The translations under genes and the position numbers were made by a program. Source: Planctomycetota bacterium (GTDB lineage: Bacteria; Planctomycetota; UBA1135; GCA-002686595). From it: a stretch of 57,528 nt of DNA. Below are positions 1 to 8,503 of this stretch, in pieces (the stretch's first letter is position 1; each line of letters starts with the position of its first letter). The notes beneath the pieces are model-generated. The model was not told the DNA's origin. It ran no database searches and saw nothing but the letters and a program-made list of their open reading frames with translations. The stretch is taken from assembly GCA_012960475.1 (NCBI GenBank), contig DUBE01000065.1:1-57528 (forward strand), given 5' to 3'.

Positions 1-1598
1 TTTCGGATCTCGTAGGTGAAACTGGTGGGGGAGACGGCCTCGCCCACGGTTCCGCTGGCGGTGAAGCCGGTGGAGGGGGAGGCCACCAGGACCGGTCCGG
101 TGGCGTCGTCTGTGCCCGCTGTGAAGTTCTGTTGGACCTCGAACTCAGCCAGAGCGCGATCGTAGACCGCCGCCAGGTGCAGGCGTCCGTCCCAGTGCCG
201 GCCGCCGTTGACCTCGTTGCCAATCACCAGAGGATAGTCGCTGGACCAGTTGCTCAGGTCGCCGCCGGTCTGGCCAACCGCGCGGGTGACACCGTTGACA
301 TACAGGCAGGTCTGGCCGTTGATGCTGCGCGTGTAGACCACATGCAGCAGGCCCACCGAGGCGGCGCCGGCGCTCGTGTCCAGGGCCGGAAAGCCGTTGC
401 TGTCGGTCTCGGTGGAGCGCAGGCGGGTCGTGAATGTGTCGGAGGCTTGCGTGCCCCAGAGGCCTTGGCCCAGGGTCACATTGCGATCATGGGCATCGAG
501 GCTGAGGCTGATCAGGCGCGCGGGACCATCCTGGGTCACATTGGCAGGAGTCACCCAGGCTTCGAGGGTCAACTCGTTGGATGTGGAAATAGCGGAGTTG
601 ATGCGGGTGGCGGCTCCGCCGGAGGTCAGGACCGCACTTGAGTCGAGACCCAGGGTTCCTGCGCCCCAGTTGGATGAGCCGGGTGAAGTGATCTCCAAGT
701 CAATAGAAGGGCTCAGGCCGGAAAGATCATGGGCCACCGTGCCACTGATTTCCTCGAAGTCATAGAGGGCGATCAGTCCATCACTGATGCGGCCGTTCGG
801 TTGTTCACCGACCCGCAGGGTGACCACGGCGGTTTGCGTGTCCGCCTGATCGAGGGAGTTGTTGAAGGCGATAGAGCCCATGTGGATCCCTGAGCCTTCG
901 GACAGGCTGTCGGTCGCGATGGCGGCGGTCAGTTCCTGGCTCGCACCCTCCGCCAGCACGCCTTGGGCGTCGCCTGTCAGAAGCAACCAGCCCGATTGGC
1001 TCGCGGCAGCCCATTCGAGCTCGCCGGGGCCCTCGTTGGTGATGGTGTAGACCTGGGTCTGGCCCTCCAAATCGGCCAGGGTCGGGGCTTCCAGCTCCCA
1101 GGGATCCTCTGGCGTGACGCGCAGATCGCCCGTGGGGGCAGGCTCTACCGTCAGCAGGAAGGCCATGATCAGGATGCCGCTGGGGTCCGAGCGGTCCCGG
1201 AAGATCAGATCCGCGGGGTAGTCGCCCACCGTCAGGGTCTCTGCGAAGGCCGTCTCGATGCTGATGGTCACATCAACCGTCGCACCGGGGGCCAGGGCTC
1301 CGGCGGGAACATCAGAGGAGAGCCAGGGCACGCTGGACTCGATTTCCCAGGCGAAGAGGCCCAGGGTGTAGTTCACCAGTGTGTAGGTGCGCGAGCCTTC
1401 AGGGAAGGGGCCTCCTTCGGGGGCCGTGATGTGGAAGGGGCTGCCGTCCACCACGCCGAAGGCACCATTGCCAACCTCGTCTCCGAGCCCTGAGACCGAT
1501 TGGTCGCTCGGTGCGCAGGCGGTCAGGCACAAACCCAACCCAAAAAGTCCCTGTAGCAGAAGTTGCCCAATCCCTTGGGTCTTTGTTCCTTTGATCAT
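1..1598 (-). CDS. BACON/LamG-domain lipoprotein (3' end outside window)
   Basis: The reading frame is open from an ATG at 1596-1598 to the window edge (about 532 codons), so the C-terminus is missing. A signal peptide ends in the lipobox L-T-A-C (Cys28), so the protein should be a lipid-anchored envelope protein. Two BACON-like beta-sandwich repeats (about residues 42-140 and 152-256) are followed by a LamG/concanavalin-A-like region (about 272-490, with YDFEE near its start and AAVYDRAL near its end). A third BACON-like repeat is cut by the edge. AAGGA lies about 8 bases before the ATG. Proteins of this kind usually bind carbohydrate or protein at the cell surface; the ligand cannot be told from sequence. 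Confidence 0.8.
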   Translation of the reverse strand, partial: MIKGTKTQGIGQLLLQGLFGLGLCLTACAPSDQSVSGLGDEVGNGAFGVVDGSPFHITAPEGGPFPEGSRTYTLVNYTLGLFAWEIESSVPWLSSDVPAGALAPGATVDVTISIETAFAETLTVGDYPADLIFRDRSDPSGILIMAFLLTVEPAPTGDLRVTPEDPWELEAPTLADLEGQTQVYTITNEGPGELEWAAASQSGWLLLTGDAQGVLAEGASQELTAAIATDSLSEGSGIHMGSIAFNNSLDQADTQTAVVTLRVGEQPNGRISDGLIALYDFEEISGTVAHDLSGLSPSIDLEITSPGSSNWGAGTLGLDSSAVLTSGGAATRINSAISTSNELTLEAWVTPANVTQDGPARLISLSLDAHDRNVTLGQGLWGTQASDTFTTRLRSTETDSNGFPALDTSAGAASVGLLHVVYTRSINGQTCLYVNGVTRAVGQTGGDLSNWSSDYPLVIGNEVNGGRHWDGRLHLAAVYDRALAEFEVQQNFTAGTDDATGPVLVASPSTGFTASGTVGEAVSPTSFTYEIR

Positions 1599-2362
1599 CA
1601 GAATTCCTTGGTGGCATTCCCGGGTCGAACAGGCCAGCGTTATCCAATCCACTGTGCTTGCTCGGCGGTCAGCCAATGTATATGTCTTTTAGAAGTGAGA
1701 GACGCCCATCCGAAGTTGGGCGTCACAAAAAATTCCACGCAGACTCTAGCGAGCGATTTCGCCAGACCCAGCATGCATTCTCGATTCCATTTGAAACGGG
1801 TGATTGGGGCATCCTTTGGGAGCGACCATTTTGTCTCTCCTTGAGAATATCGCAAATCGGCCTGTTCGGTCTTGGTCGAGGTCATGGCTAGGGTGAGTGT
1901 TCCGCGATTGGCAGGGGCTCCATCCATCCTAGGAACTTCCTGCGCTCTCACCTATCGAACGCAGTCTGTCGGGGCTTGAAGGCCTCTGGTGGCATCTCGA
2001 TCTGGGGCTCATAGGAACTCTCAATCCCTCAAGGTCCACGCTTCAGGTGTTTGGTCTTGGGAGTAGTACAGGCAGGTCCTTCGATGTTCAGACAGGTGCG
2101 CACTTGCTTCTTCCCCGCTGCTCAAGAGGTGTGTTATGGACCCCCAAGGCCAGTCGAGAAAAAGTTGCACACACCTAATGAAAGTGGACCGCGGTGAATT
2201 GCCTGCCCTGGGCCGCGTGCCAATGGCCCTGGCCTGCCTTGGTCAGAAATCTCGATCTGGACCATTGGCTGAGGGGCTCGGGGATGCACTAGGCTCTGAC
2301 CCTTGAGCACTCCCTCTCTGAAGGAACTTTGAATTCCTTCGACTTTCAATAATGCCGATCCC
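1599..2362. other. Intergenic region, no supported gene
   Basis: About 760 bases separate the leftward lipoprotein gene from the rightward small exported protein. Short open frames exist on both strands, for example a 103-codon frame at 1640-1951 on the minus strand. None shows a domain, signal peptide or convincing start. A short hairpin (GAAGGAA, 2320-2326, pairing with TTCCTTC, 2334-2340) lies just before the next gene. Confidence 0.5.
2348..2353 (+). promoter_or_regulatory. Putative -10 box AATAAT
   Basis: AATAAT differs from TATAAT at one base and ends nine bases before the ATG at 2363. There is no Shine-Dalgarno sequence, so the transcript would be leaderless or nearly so. No clear -35 element is visible. 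Confidence 0.35.
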
Positions 2363-2695
2363 ATGCTCTCTTTCCTGAGCTTCAGAGTCCTGCCATTTTT
2401 CGTCCTTTTCTCCCTAGGCGCACTGCTTGTTGCGGACAGTCGTAGTCAGCCGACCAGGCTGGGGGACGAGGATCTGGTGGGGACCTGGGAGGGCATTGAC
2501 GAGAACACGGACTTCGAGCAGCTTATCGTGAGCAAGGACGGCACGCTCACCGTAGGTGGGTTGAAGGGGACTTGGAAGACGGTGGGCTTGTCTCGTTTGC
2601 GCTACACCTTGGATGGTGAGACTCTGACCATTCGCTACAAGATCAAGAAGGATCTTCTGACCATCACCGCGGATGGGCAGAAGCTGGTGTTTTGA
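2363..2695 (+). CDS. Small exported lipocalin-like protein, first part of a TGA-interrupted frame
   Basis: This encodes 110 residues with an N-terminal signal peptide (hydrophobic residues about 7-24). The mature part begins with a G-T-W-E-G motif and has alternating beta-strand patterns, as in small lipocalin-like or DUF5640-like exported proteins. It ends at a TGA (2693-2695). The same frame stays open for another 148 codons after that TGA (to 3139). This first part ends in L-V-F exactly where related domains usually continue with a basic residue, and the next codons read R-K. The gene may therefore be one longer gene split by a nonsense codon, or a case of UGA readthrough. Function unknown. 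Confidence 0.6.
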   Translation: MLSFLSFRVLPFFVLFSLGALLVADSRSQPTRLGDEDLVGTWEGIDENTDFEQLIVSKDGTLTVGGLKGTWKTVGLSRLRYTLDGETLTIRYKIKKDLLTITADGQKLVF

Positions 2696-2713
2696 CGCAA
2701 GTCCAAGGCCCCC

Positions 2714-3139
2714 GTGGTCAAGCGCGAGTACTACATGACGGTGACCGCCATTCTGCTCTCCAAGAAGGAGGGCGCCTATCTACCCGGCGCGAAGCGCATC
2801 TTTTTCTCTCTGGCTCCTAAGCCCCCCAAGTGTAACCCAGGGGCGGAGGCAGCCCTGGCCGGGCATAGCATCGCAAAGACCGATAACAGCGCGGGCGGCT
2901 TCTCGGGAAACACTTATGAATTCAGTACTGGCGGGAGTGTCACGACTGAGTTTCTGTTCAGTGGCATCACGGGGGGCGTCGATGTGGGTGGCTCGAACAC
3001 CGAGCACGGGACCTATGAAGTGGTGGGGCAGATGCTCTACATGTACTTTCGATCCGGCCAGGTAAACGGGGAATTGGTGCTGGAACGGGGCCGCTTGACT
3101 GGAGTCCGGCTGGGCGAGGCCTTCTACCCCCTGCGCTGA
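2714..3139 (+). CDS. Downstream part of the TGA-interrupted frame (hypothetical)
   Basis: This segment is in the same frame as the gene before it, separated only by the TGA at 2693-2695 and a few sense codons. Possible own starts are GTG at 2714 and ATG at 2735, but neither has a Shine-Dalgarno sequence and there is no signal peptide. The translated part has a beta-rich C-terminal half with G-T-Y-E-V-V-G and repeated L-x-G strands, which resembles a second lipocalin-like domain. The simplest reading is that it is the second domain of one exported protein whose gene carries an in-frame stop. It could also be a pseudogene fragment. Confidence 0.45.
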   Translation: MVKREYYMTVTAILLSKKEGAYLPGAKRIFFSLAPKPPKCNPGAEAALAGHSIAKTDNSAGGFSGNTYEFSTGGSVTTEFLFSGITGGVDVGGSNTEHGTYEVVGQMLYMYFRSGQVNGELVLERGRLTGVRLGEAFYPLR

Positions 3140-3260
3140 CCCGGGGGTTCGCGCTTTCGCCTGCCGGTTTGGAAGAACCTGGGTCAAGGCGCTGCTTCCG
3201 AGGGGATGCGGGTCCTGGCGCTGTGCTCTCCCACTGACGCTAGCGGCTGAGAGGGCCTCC

Positions 3261-4451
3261 TCAGTCAGCCCCATTTCCACTGAGGACTGCTTTGGGGGTC
3301 CTCAGCAGAATCAACAGGTCGAGCATCCAGGACCGGTTGCGGATGTACTTGAGGTCCAGCCGCACCCATTCTTCGAAGCCGATGTTGCTGCGGCCCTCTA
3401 TCTGCCAGAGGCAGGTCAGGCCACCCACGAAATCAAGGCGGCGGCGTTGCCAGGGCTCGTATTCGGCGACCTCGTCGGGCAGCGGCGGGCGTGGGCCGAT
3501 GAGGGTCATGTCTCCGCACGCGACGTTCCAGAACTGGGGCAGTTCGTCAATGGACAGTTTCCTCATCCAGCGGCCCACGCGGGTGATGCGTGGGTCGTCC
3601 TTGATCTTGAAGACCGGGCCTGATTGCTCGTTGCGGCTGCTGAGCGCCGCCCGTCGTTCCTCGGCATCCTTGTACATGGAGCGGAACTTGATGAAGCTGA
3701 AGTGCCGTCCGCCCTGGCCTACTCGTGGCTGCTTGTAGAGCACTTTTCCTTTGGAGTCCAGTTTGATCAGCAACGCCAGCAGGGGCAAGAGGGTGATGCT
3801 GAGGACAATCAGAAGCGGGACGCTGACCATGATGTCCATCGTCCTTCGCCAGGTTGGTAGCGGAACCAGGAAGTGGGGCTCAAGATCCTCGCAGGGTGTC
3901 CCTTGCATCAGGTTACGCAATTGCGAATCGGTATCGGCTCCCACGCTGCGCAGGTTGGAGCCTTCGCTGGCTGTGTTGGCGGGGCGCTTCAGGTGTGGCT
4001 TACCCTTGGGCAGGATGGTCCTGTGGTCAGAGGAAATCTGCTGGGCTTCATCGTCATCGTCGAGCCAATCGAGGGGGTAGCTGTAGATCTTCACGCTGGC
4101 CCCAAGATCAAAGTGTCCGAAGCGCTCGATCACACGGTCCGAAAAGACGAGGGCGCTCTCCGGATCACACTCTGGCAGGATGACTCCCAGGCTTTGCTCG
4201 CCAATTGATCCGATGGCGTCATAGAGGCGGGCGGTTTTCTCAATTGTCCGAACCGCTTTTGACAGATCTGCTTCGCTCTTGGATCCCATGGTGAAGACCA
4301 CTAACGAGAAAATTGAGCCTGTGCGCTCCGTGCGCACCCTCTCCGCTTCGAACACGCGAATGAGCTCGGACTTGTTGAGCAAGGGCGAGGGCGGCGGTGT
4401 ATCTTCGAGCCGATCCCAGTGCGATCTGTCGGGGCTGAATTGGCGAGGCAT
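3261..4451 (-). CDS. Undecaprenyl-phosphate sugar transferase with N-terminal GGDEF-like domain
   Basis: Residues about 200-396 form a bacterial sugar transferase domain (PF02397, WbaP/PglC type). It has a membrane segment after R-R-T-M-D, the K-F-R-S-M motif, the F-K-I-K-D-D-P-R-I-T catalytic stretch and S-I-D-E-L-P-Q. This family moves a phosphosugar from a nucleotide sugar to undecaprenyl phosphate, starting O-antigen or exopolysaccharide synthesis at the inner membrane. Residues about 27-115 resemble a degenerate GGDEF fold without the GGDEF signature, so cyclase activity is unlikely. ATG at 4451 is preferred over a TTG nine codons upstream. It lies downstream of a GT9 gene on the same strand. 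Confidence 0.85.
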   Translation of the reverse strand: MPRQFSPDRSHWDRLEDTPPPSPLLNKSELIRVFEAERVRTERTGSIFSLVVFTMGSKSEADLSKAVRTIEKTARLYDAIGSIGEQSLGVILPECDPESALVFSDRVIERFGHFDLGASVKIYSYPLDWLDDDDEAQQISSDHRTILPKGKPHLKRPANTASEGSNLRSVGADTDSQLRNLMQGTPCEDLEPHFLVPLPTWRRTMDIMVSVPLLIVLSITLLPLLALLIKLDSKGKVLYKQPRVGQGGRHFSFIKFRSMYKDAEERRAALSSRNEQSGPVFKIKDDPRITRVGRWMRKLSIDELPQFWNVACGDMTLIGPRPPLPDEVAEYEPWQRRRLDFVGGLTCLWQIEGRSNIGFEEWVRLDLKYIRNRSWMLDLLILLRTPKAVLSGNGAD

Positions 4452-4458
4452 GAGGGGC

Positions 4459-4480
4459 CCTTGGGCGGCTGGGCCCAAGG
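4459..4480. promoter_or_regulatory. Hairpin upstream of the sugar transferase start
   Basis: A perfect 8-bp stem (4459-4466 with 4473-4480) and a 6-base loop sit directly before the ATG at 4451 on the minus strand. It could form in the mRNA leader. Any regulatory role is an inference. Confidence 0.3.
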
Positions 4481-4724
4481 CAATACGGGGGATAAATGGA
4501 AGGCCGTGGGAAGGGGCTTTGCAAAGTCCTTCCCTTGCACAGAAGGGATACCCCTGGAGGTAGGGGGCGCTCGCGCATTGCGAGGCCTGGAGTGTACCAT
4601 TCCGGGACCCGTAGCTGTCCCTTCAGGGCGGTTTTTACCCCGGCCTAGCGGTAATTGCCCTCCGGAACATCCGTTCCAGATCCTCGATCAGGGGCTCCGC
4701 GGGAGAATCCCCTGCGAATCCGCA

Positions 4725-5747
4725 TCAGGTGGTACAGGCCCTGCTGGTGGCATCCAGGATCTTGTCCACTGGTATCTCGTCCATGGCCACACGCTCTCCC
4801 CCAGGCTGCCTCCCGAGCACTTGATGGCCTTCACCATAGGGTCCCGTGCGTGCTGGCTCACTTGGGCCGAAGAGCGCAACCACAGGGCAGTTGAGCGCCG
4901 CTGCCAGATGCATGGGCCCTGTGTCACAACCCACCCAGACCCTGCAGCGTCTCAGGAGGGAGATCAGTTGCGGCAGGGATGTGTGGCCCACCAGATCCTG
5001 GTCGGGCTGAGCTACTTTCAGGGCCTGGTCGGCGTCCATCCGATCCCCGGAACCGCCGGTCAAGACCACGGGACCAAGGCTCTTCTCTTGGAGTCGTAGC
5101 ATCAACTCGCCATAGCGCTCGGGGGCCCACCGGTTGGCCAACTTGCTGGCGCCGATGTGGACACATAAGGGTGTGACTTCGGATTTGGATACAGAGTTCA
5201 AGTTCCTAACAAAGTCTGTGGCCCAGGACTCGGCTGTTGGATCCACGGGCAATCGCCTGCGGGGCTTGGGGTCTTTGAGCCCGAGGGCCTCAGCAAATTC
5301 CAAGTACCAATCCACCATGTGGGTGCCGCCGCTGGGGGAGATCCTCTCTGAGTGGAAGAGCCAGGAACCCTCCTTGGAACGCCCCGGGTCGAAACCCAGA
5401 CTGCGTGAAGCGCCGCTCATACGCGACAGGATTGCGCTCTTCAGGATGCGTTGTGCGTCGATGGCCAGATCGTAGTTCTCAGCACGCAGTTCGCGACGCA
5501 GGCGCAACCACTCCTTCAGCCCTCCCTTGCGCTGGAAGATGTGCACCCGGTCCACCGCGGGATGGCCTTTGACCAGGGGAACGCACAAGGGATGGACCAC
5601 CCAGCCAAGTTGGGAGATCTGGCCCGTGGCCTTGAGGGCTTCGGCGAGTACCAGGGCGTTGGTCACGTCTCCGATTGCTCCCGTGCGCACAATCAGCACC
5701 CGTTTCGGGACCAGCGAGGGCCCGTCCGTCCCACTAGCCTCCGCCAT
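4725..5747 (-). CDS. Glycosyltransferase family 9 (heptosyltransferase-like)
   Basis: The protein (340 aa from the ATG at 5747) has the GT9 GT-B layout. An N-terminal Rossmann start (V-L-I-V-R-T-G-A-I-G-D) is followed by a C-terminal nucleotide-sugar domain with the signature D-T-G-P-M-H-L-A-A and L-F-G-P-S-E-P. GT9 enzymes add heptose or related sugars to lipopolysaccharide or other glycans on the cytoplasmic side of the inner membrane. The frame could extend 33 codons upstream, but ATG 5747 overlaps the end of the sulfatase gene by only 14 bases, a usual coupling arrangement, and places the G-D loop near the N-terminus. With the downstream sugar transferase it points to a glycan assembly locus. 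Confidence 0.85.
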   Translation of the reverse strand: MAEASGTDGPSLVPKRVLIVRTGAIGDVTNALVLAEALKATGQISQLGWVVHPLCVPLVKGHPAVDRVHIFQRKGGLKEWLRLRRELRAENYDLAIDAQRILKSAILSRMSGASRSLGFDPGRSKEGSWLFHSERISPSGGTHMVDWYLEFAEALGLKDPKPRRRLPVDPTAESWATDFVRNLNSVSKSEVTPLCVHIGASKLANRWAPERYGELMLRLQEKSLGPVVLTGGSGDRMDADQALKVAQPDQDLVGHTSLPQLISLLRRCRVWVGCDTGPMHLAAALNCPVVALFGPSEPARTGPYGEGHQVLGRQPGGERVAMDEIPVDKILDATSRACTT

Positions 5748-7701
5748 AACCCAAGCCCTCCAGCATGCTGCGGGTCTCGGCCGCCGTGGGCCGTAGGGGA
5801 GGTTGAATCGAGAGGCCCGCTTGGATCCAGGCTTCGATTTCGTCACGCATCCGTTGGGTGCGGACTGGCTCTTCGCTTGAGAGGTCCCAAGCGCGCTCAG
5901 GGTCCCTTTCGGTGTGAAACAGCCGGATTATAGGGCTCGACCCCTCTTGGTCGGTGTTGGGGCAGCTGATCAACTCCCAGGGCCCCCGGCGCAGGGCATG
6001 GGATTGTCCCAGGCGCACCATCCTTCTGGTCTCCAACTCACACCACAAGCCACGTGTGTGCATGGAATAGGCACCTTGCTCAAGCACCTCTCGCAAGGCT
6101 TCGGGGCGCAGCAGGTTGCGCGAGGTGCCCGCCCCGGGCTCACTGATTCCAGCCAGCTCCATCAGGGATCTGGCCAGATGACGGTTTTCAAGGGGGCCTT
6201 CGATCACCTTGCCCCGCGGGACTCCGGGGCCCGCGAAGATCAGAGGTACATGCAGTGACTCATTCCAGAGTTGCGCGTCGTGCTGTGCCCAGCCGTGTTC
6301 GTTGAATTCCTCTCCGTGGTCGCTGGTGATGCAGATCAGCGTCTGATCTTGAATCCCAAGCCCCTTCAATCGGTCGAGCACTCTGCCAATGGCGGCGTCC
6401 GCATCCCGTACTTCTGCATCATAGAGGTCCAGTTGCCTGGCGCTCAATTTGCGGATTGTGCCTGGTGATCCGGTCCCCGCTTCATACCAGCGCTTGAGGG
6501 CTTGTCTCAGGTCCAGGTGGTCCTCTCCCTGGGCTGGCGCAATTCCCAGGGCCTGGCAGGATTCAGTACTGGGCGTGTAGGGAAAGTGCGGTTCCACCAG
6601 ATGCAAGTAGAGAAAGAACCGTTCCTCTGCGTGTTCTCCGAGCCAGTCGAGCCAGTCGCTCTCGTATTCGCGCGCCATGCCCCAGCGGCGTGATTCAAAG
6701 GTCTCGAAGCCCTGATCGAAGCAGCTGCCCTCTGATATCAGGGGGTTCATGCTGAAACCCGCGGTCGACCAGCCCTCCCGCTGGAAGGCCTCGGCCAAGG
6801 TGAACAGGGGGTGTGCCAGGGAGCTTGTGGGGGATGCGCCGATGCCATGCTCGGGGGGCGCAAGGCCGGTCAAGATCGAAGCTGTTCCCGGCAGGGTCCA
6901 GGGCCCGGTGGTGAGGGCGCGCAACAGGCGCGTGCCATCTTCCGCAAGGGCGTCCAGTACCGGGCTCGTGTTTCGCCCATTGCCTCCCTGGCCAAGGCGA
7001 TCCGCGCGCAGGGTGTCCACCACAATCAGGAGCACATTGGGATGCTCGTTGTCCGCTGGTTGAGCTTCTACCAGATAGGGCAGATGCACCTCCAGCCGTC
7101 CGAAGCCCATCGTGGGGAGGTCTTGGGCGCTGCCCTCCCAGATCGTTTCGAAGGCGATCACCCCGGACTCCGAGGGCAGGGGCACAGAGAATTCCTTCCA
7201 CTGGCGCTGGGCCTCGGGAGTCTCCGGGGAGCAGGAGATGCTGGTCTCATGCAACAACTCGTCATCCACCCAGATGCGGCTGGTCACCTGTCCCCCCTGC
7301 CAGGACTCATGGTGCGGAGCGAGCCCTACGAGCAACTCGCGGCCCGATGGGCCCTCTGGCAAGGCCAACTGCACCAGGGCGTTTCCCTGCAAGACCAACG
7401 CAGGGCGCGCTCCTCTCAGGCCCCGGCCCAGCCGCGTGGGCCGCAGCAAATCCACACGGGGGCCTGCTTCTGCGGGCGCGCGCTCCACCGAGGTCGGCTC
7501 GAAGGAAGCGAGCAGGCTAAAGAGTGTCGTGCGCACCTCGCGGGGGGCGAGAAGATCTTCTTGATCGGCTCCACAGGCCATCAGAAAAGCACACACCGCC
7601 GAGCACGCCCCAAGCAGGATCGGGCTGCTACCCGCGGGAATCCTCAGCGCTGTATGGGTTGCAGGCTGCTCTGCGTGTTGCCCTTTCGTTGTGCCCGTCA
7701 T
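5734..7701 (-). CDS. Sulfatase-family (alkaline phosphatase superfamily) lipoprotein
   Basis: From the ATG at 7701 this is 655 residues. An N-terminal hydrophobic stretch ends in L-M-A-C, a plausible lipobox. The catalytic domain starts at N-V-L-L-I-V-V-D-T-L-R-A-D (metal ligands). The nucleophile region reads G-P-W-T-L-P-G-T-A-S-I-L-T-G, so Thr stands where classical sulfatases have the Cys or Ser converted to formylglycine. I-T-S-D-H-G-E-E-F is the second metal site. With Thr it may be a phosphodiesterase or phosphoglycerol-transferase-like enzyme rather than a true sulfatase. A TTG 24 codons upstream would overlap the preceding methyltransferase gene and is disfavoured. It overlaps the GT9 gene by 14 bases. 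Confidence 0.8.
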   Translation of the reverse strand: MTGTTKGQHAEQPATHTALRIPAGSSPILLGACSAVCAFLMACGADQEDLLAPREVRTTLFSLLASFEPTSVERAPAEAGPRVDLLRPTRLGRGLRGARPALVLQGNALVQLALPEGPSGRELLVGLAPHHESWQGGQVTSRIWVDDELLHETSISCSPETPEAQRQWKEFSVPLPSESGVIAFETIWEGSAQDLPTMGFGRLEVHLPYLVEAQPADNEHPNVLLIVVDTLRADRLGQGGNGRNTSPVLDALAEDGTRLLRALTTGPWTLPGTASILTGLAPPEHGIGASPTSSLAHPLFTLAEAFQREGWSTAGFSMNPLISEGSCFDQGFETFESRRWGMAREYESDWLDWLGEHAEERFFLYLHLVEPHFPYTPSTESCQALGIAPAQGEDHLDLRQALKRWYEAGTGSPGTIRKLSARQLDLYDAEVRDADAAIGRVLDRLKGLGIQDQTLICITSDHGEEFNEHGWAQHDAQLWNESLHVPLIFAGPGVPRGKVIEGPLENRHLARSLMELAGISEPGAGTSRNLLRPEALREVLEQGAYSMHTRGLWCELETRRMVRLGQSHALRRGPWELISCPNTDQEGSSPIIRLFHTERDPERAWDLSSEEPVRTQRMRDEIEAWIQAGLSIQPPLRPTAAETRSMLEGLGYGGG

Positions 7702-7735
7702 GTGATGTCTTCCCAGGGGAGGATTCTGGTCAGGA

Positions 7736-8425
7736 TCAAGGTCTTTCGAAGAGAAGACAGTAGTTTTCCTCAAGGCCTTCCACCTGAATCTCTCTCAGAA
7801 AACGGAAGCCCGCCTCTTCAATTTCCGCGCGCACCGTTTCCTTGCCGGCTCTTACGTGTCCCAGGATCCAGTCACGGCTGACACCTTCGATGCGTTCGAA
7901 GTCGACCACGAGCAATTGACCTCCCGGGCGCAGGGCGCGCAGTATTGAGCTGGTAGTCGTCAGAGGGTAGGTGAAGTGGTGGTAGGTGTCGCAGACGAAG
8001 GCACGGTCGATGGTGTTCGCCGGGAGACCCGAGTCGTCCTCTGGGCAGAGGACGGTCTGCACCTGGGGAATCTTGCGCTGCTGTGCCTGGGCCGTGAGGT
8101 TCTCAAGAAAGACCGGTGAGATCTCCACCGCATAGACACGGCCTTCGTTGCCCACTGCCTGGGCCATGGGGAAGGTGAAGAGCCCTGTGCCCGCACCGAT
8201 GTCTGCTACGGCCATGCCCGGCTTGAGGCCCAGGAGCCCTTGAATCGCTGTCCGTTCGCGCCAGACTTCGCGGGACTCCCCCTCAAAGGCTATCTCAAAC
8301 CTCTCCACATCCAGGCCTGGATCGAGGAAGCGGTCATTGAGGCCCTCCCGTACAGGGGCTTCATGGACCGCAGGCGCCTCGCAGGCGGCGAACAGAAGAA
8401 ACAAGAGGGGCAGGGCCTGGCGCAT
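7736..8425 (-). CDS. Class I SAM-dependent methyltransferase with lipoprotein signal
   Basis: Residues about 70-190 carry a class I methyltransferase fold: motif I V-A-D-I-G-A-G-T-G, the acidic V-E at the end of strand 2, and L-R-P-G-G-Q-L-L-V-V-D. The N-terminus is M-R-Q-A-L-P-L-L-F-L-L-F-A-A-C, a short lipoprotein signal with lipobox F-A-A-C. The enzyme would therefore be exported, although its cofactor is cytoplasmic. Either the N-terminus is not cleaved as predicted or this belongs to the exported methyltransferase-like proteins. An AGTCTA (TAGACT on its own strand) ends six bases before the ATG. The sulfatase gene starts 34 bases downstream. Substrate unknown. Confidence 0.75.
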   Translation of the reverse strand: MRQALPLLFLLFAACEAPAVHEAPVREGLNDRFLDPGLDVERFEIAFEGESREVWRERTAIQGLLGLKPGMAVADIGAGTGLFTFPMAQAVGNEGRVYAVEISPVFLENLTAQAQQRKIPQVQTVLCPEDDSGLPANTIDRAFVCDTYHHFTYPLTTTSSILRALRPGGQLLVVDFERIEGVSRDWILGHVRAGKETVRAEIEEAGFRFLREIQVEGLEENYCLLFERP

Positions 8426-8431
8426 GCGCCG

Positions 8432-8437
8432 AGTCTA
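8432..8437 (-). promoter_or_regulatory. Putative -10 box TAGACT for the methyltransferase lipoprotein
   Basis: TAGACT read on the minus strand ends exactly six bases before the ATG at 8425, so transcription would start at or next to the A of ATG. There is no Shine-Dalgarno sequence. The same arrangement recurs at many genes in this window. Confidence 0.5.
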
Positions 8438-8503
8438 GCAAGCCCGAAGAGCCCTCCCCAATGGTCACCTGGGTCCGAACAGGGGCAAGGGGCCCCCAGG
8501 GCT

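Noticed and set aside
1640..1951. 103-codon minus-strand frame
   Set aside because: No motif, no ribosome binding site and ordinary intergenic composition.
2693..2695. TGA as a selenocysteine codon
   Set aside because: No strong hairpin follows and there is no Cys-type redox context. Nonsense mutation or readthrough is more likely; kept as a low-certainty finding only.
6811..7881. 356-codon plus-strand frame
   Set aside because: Antisense to the sulfatase and methyltransferase genes.
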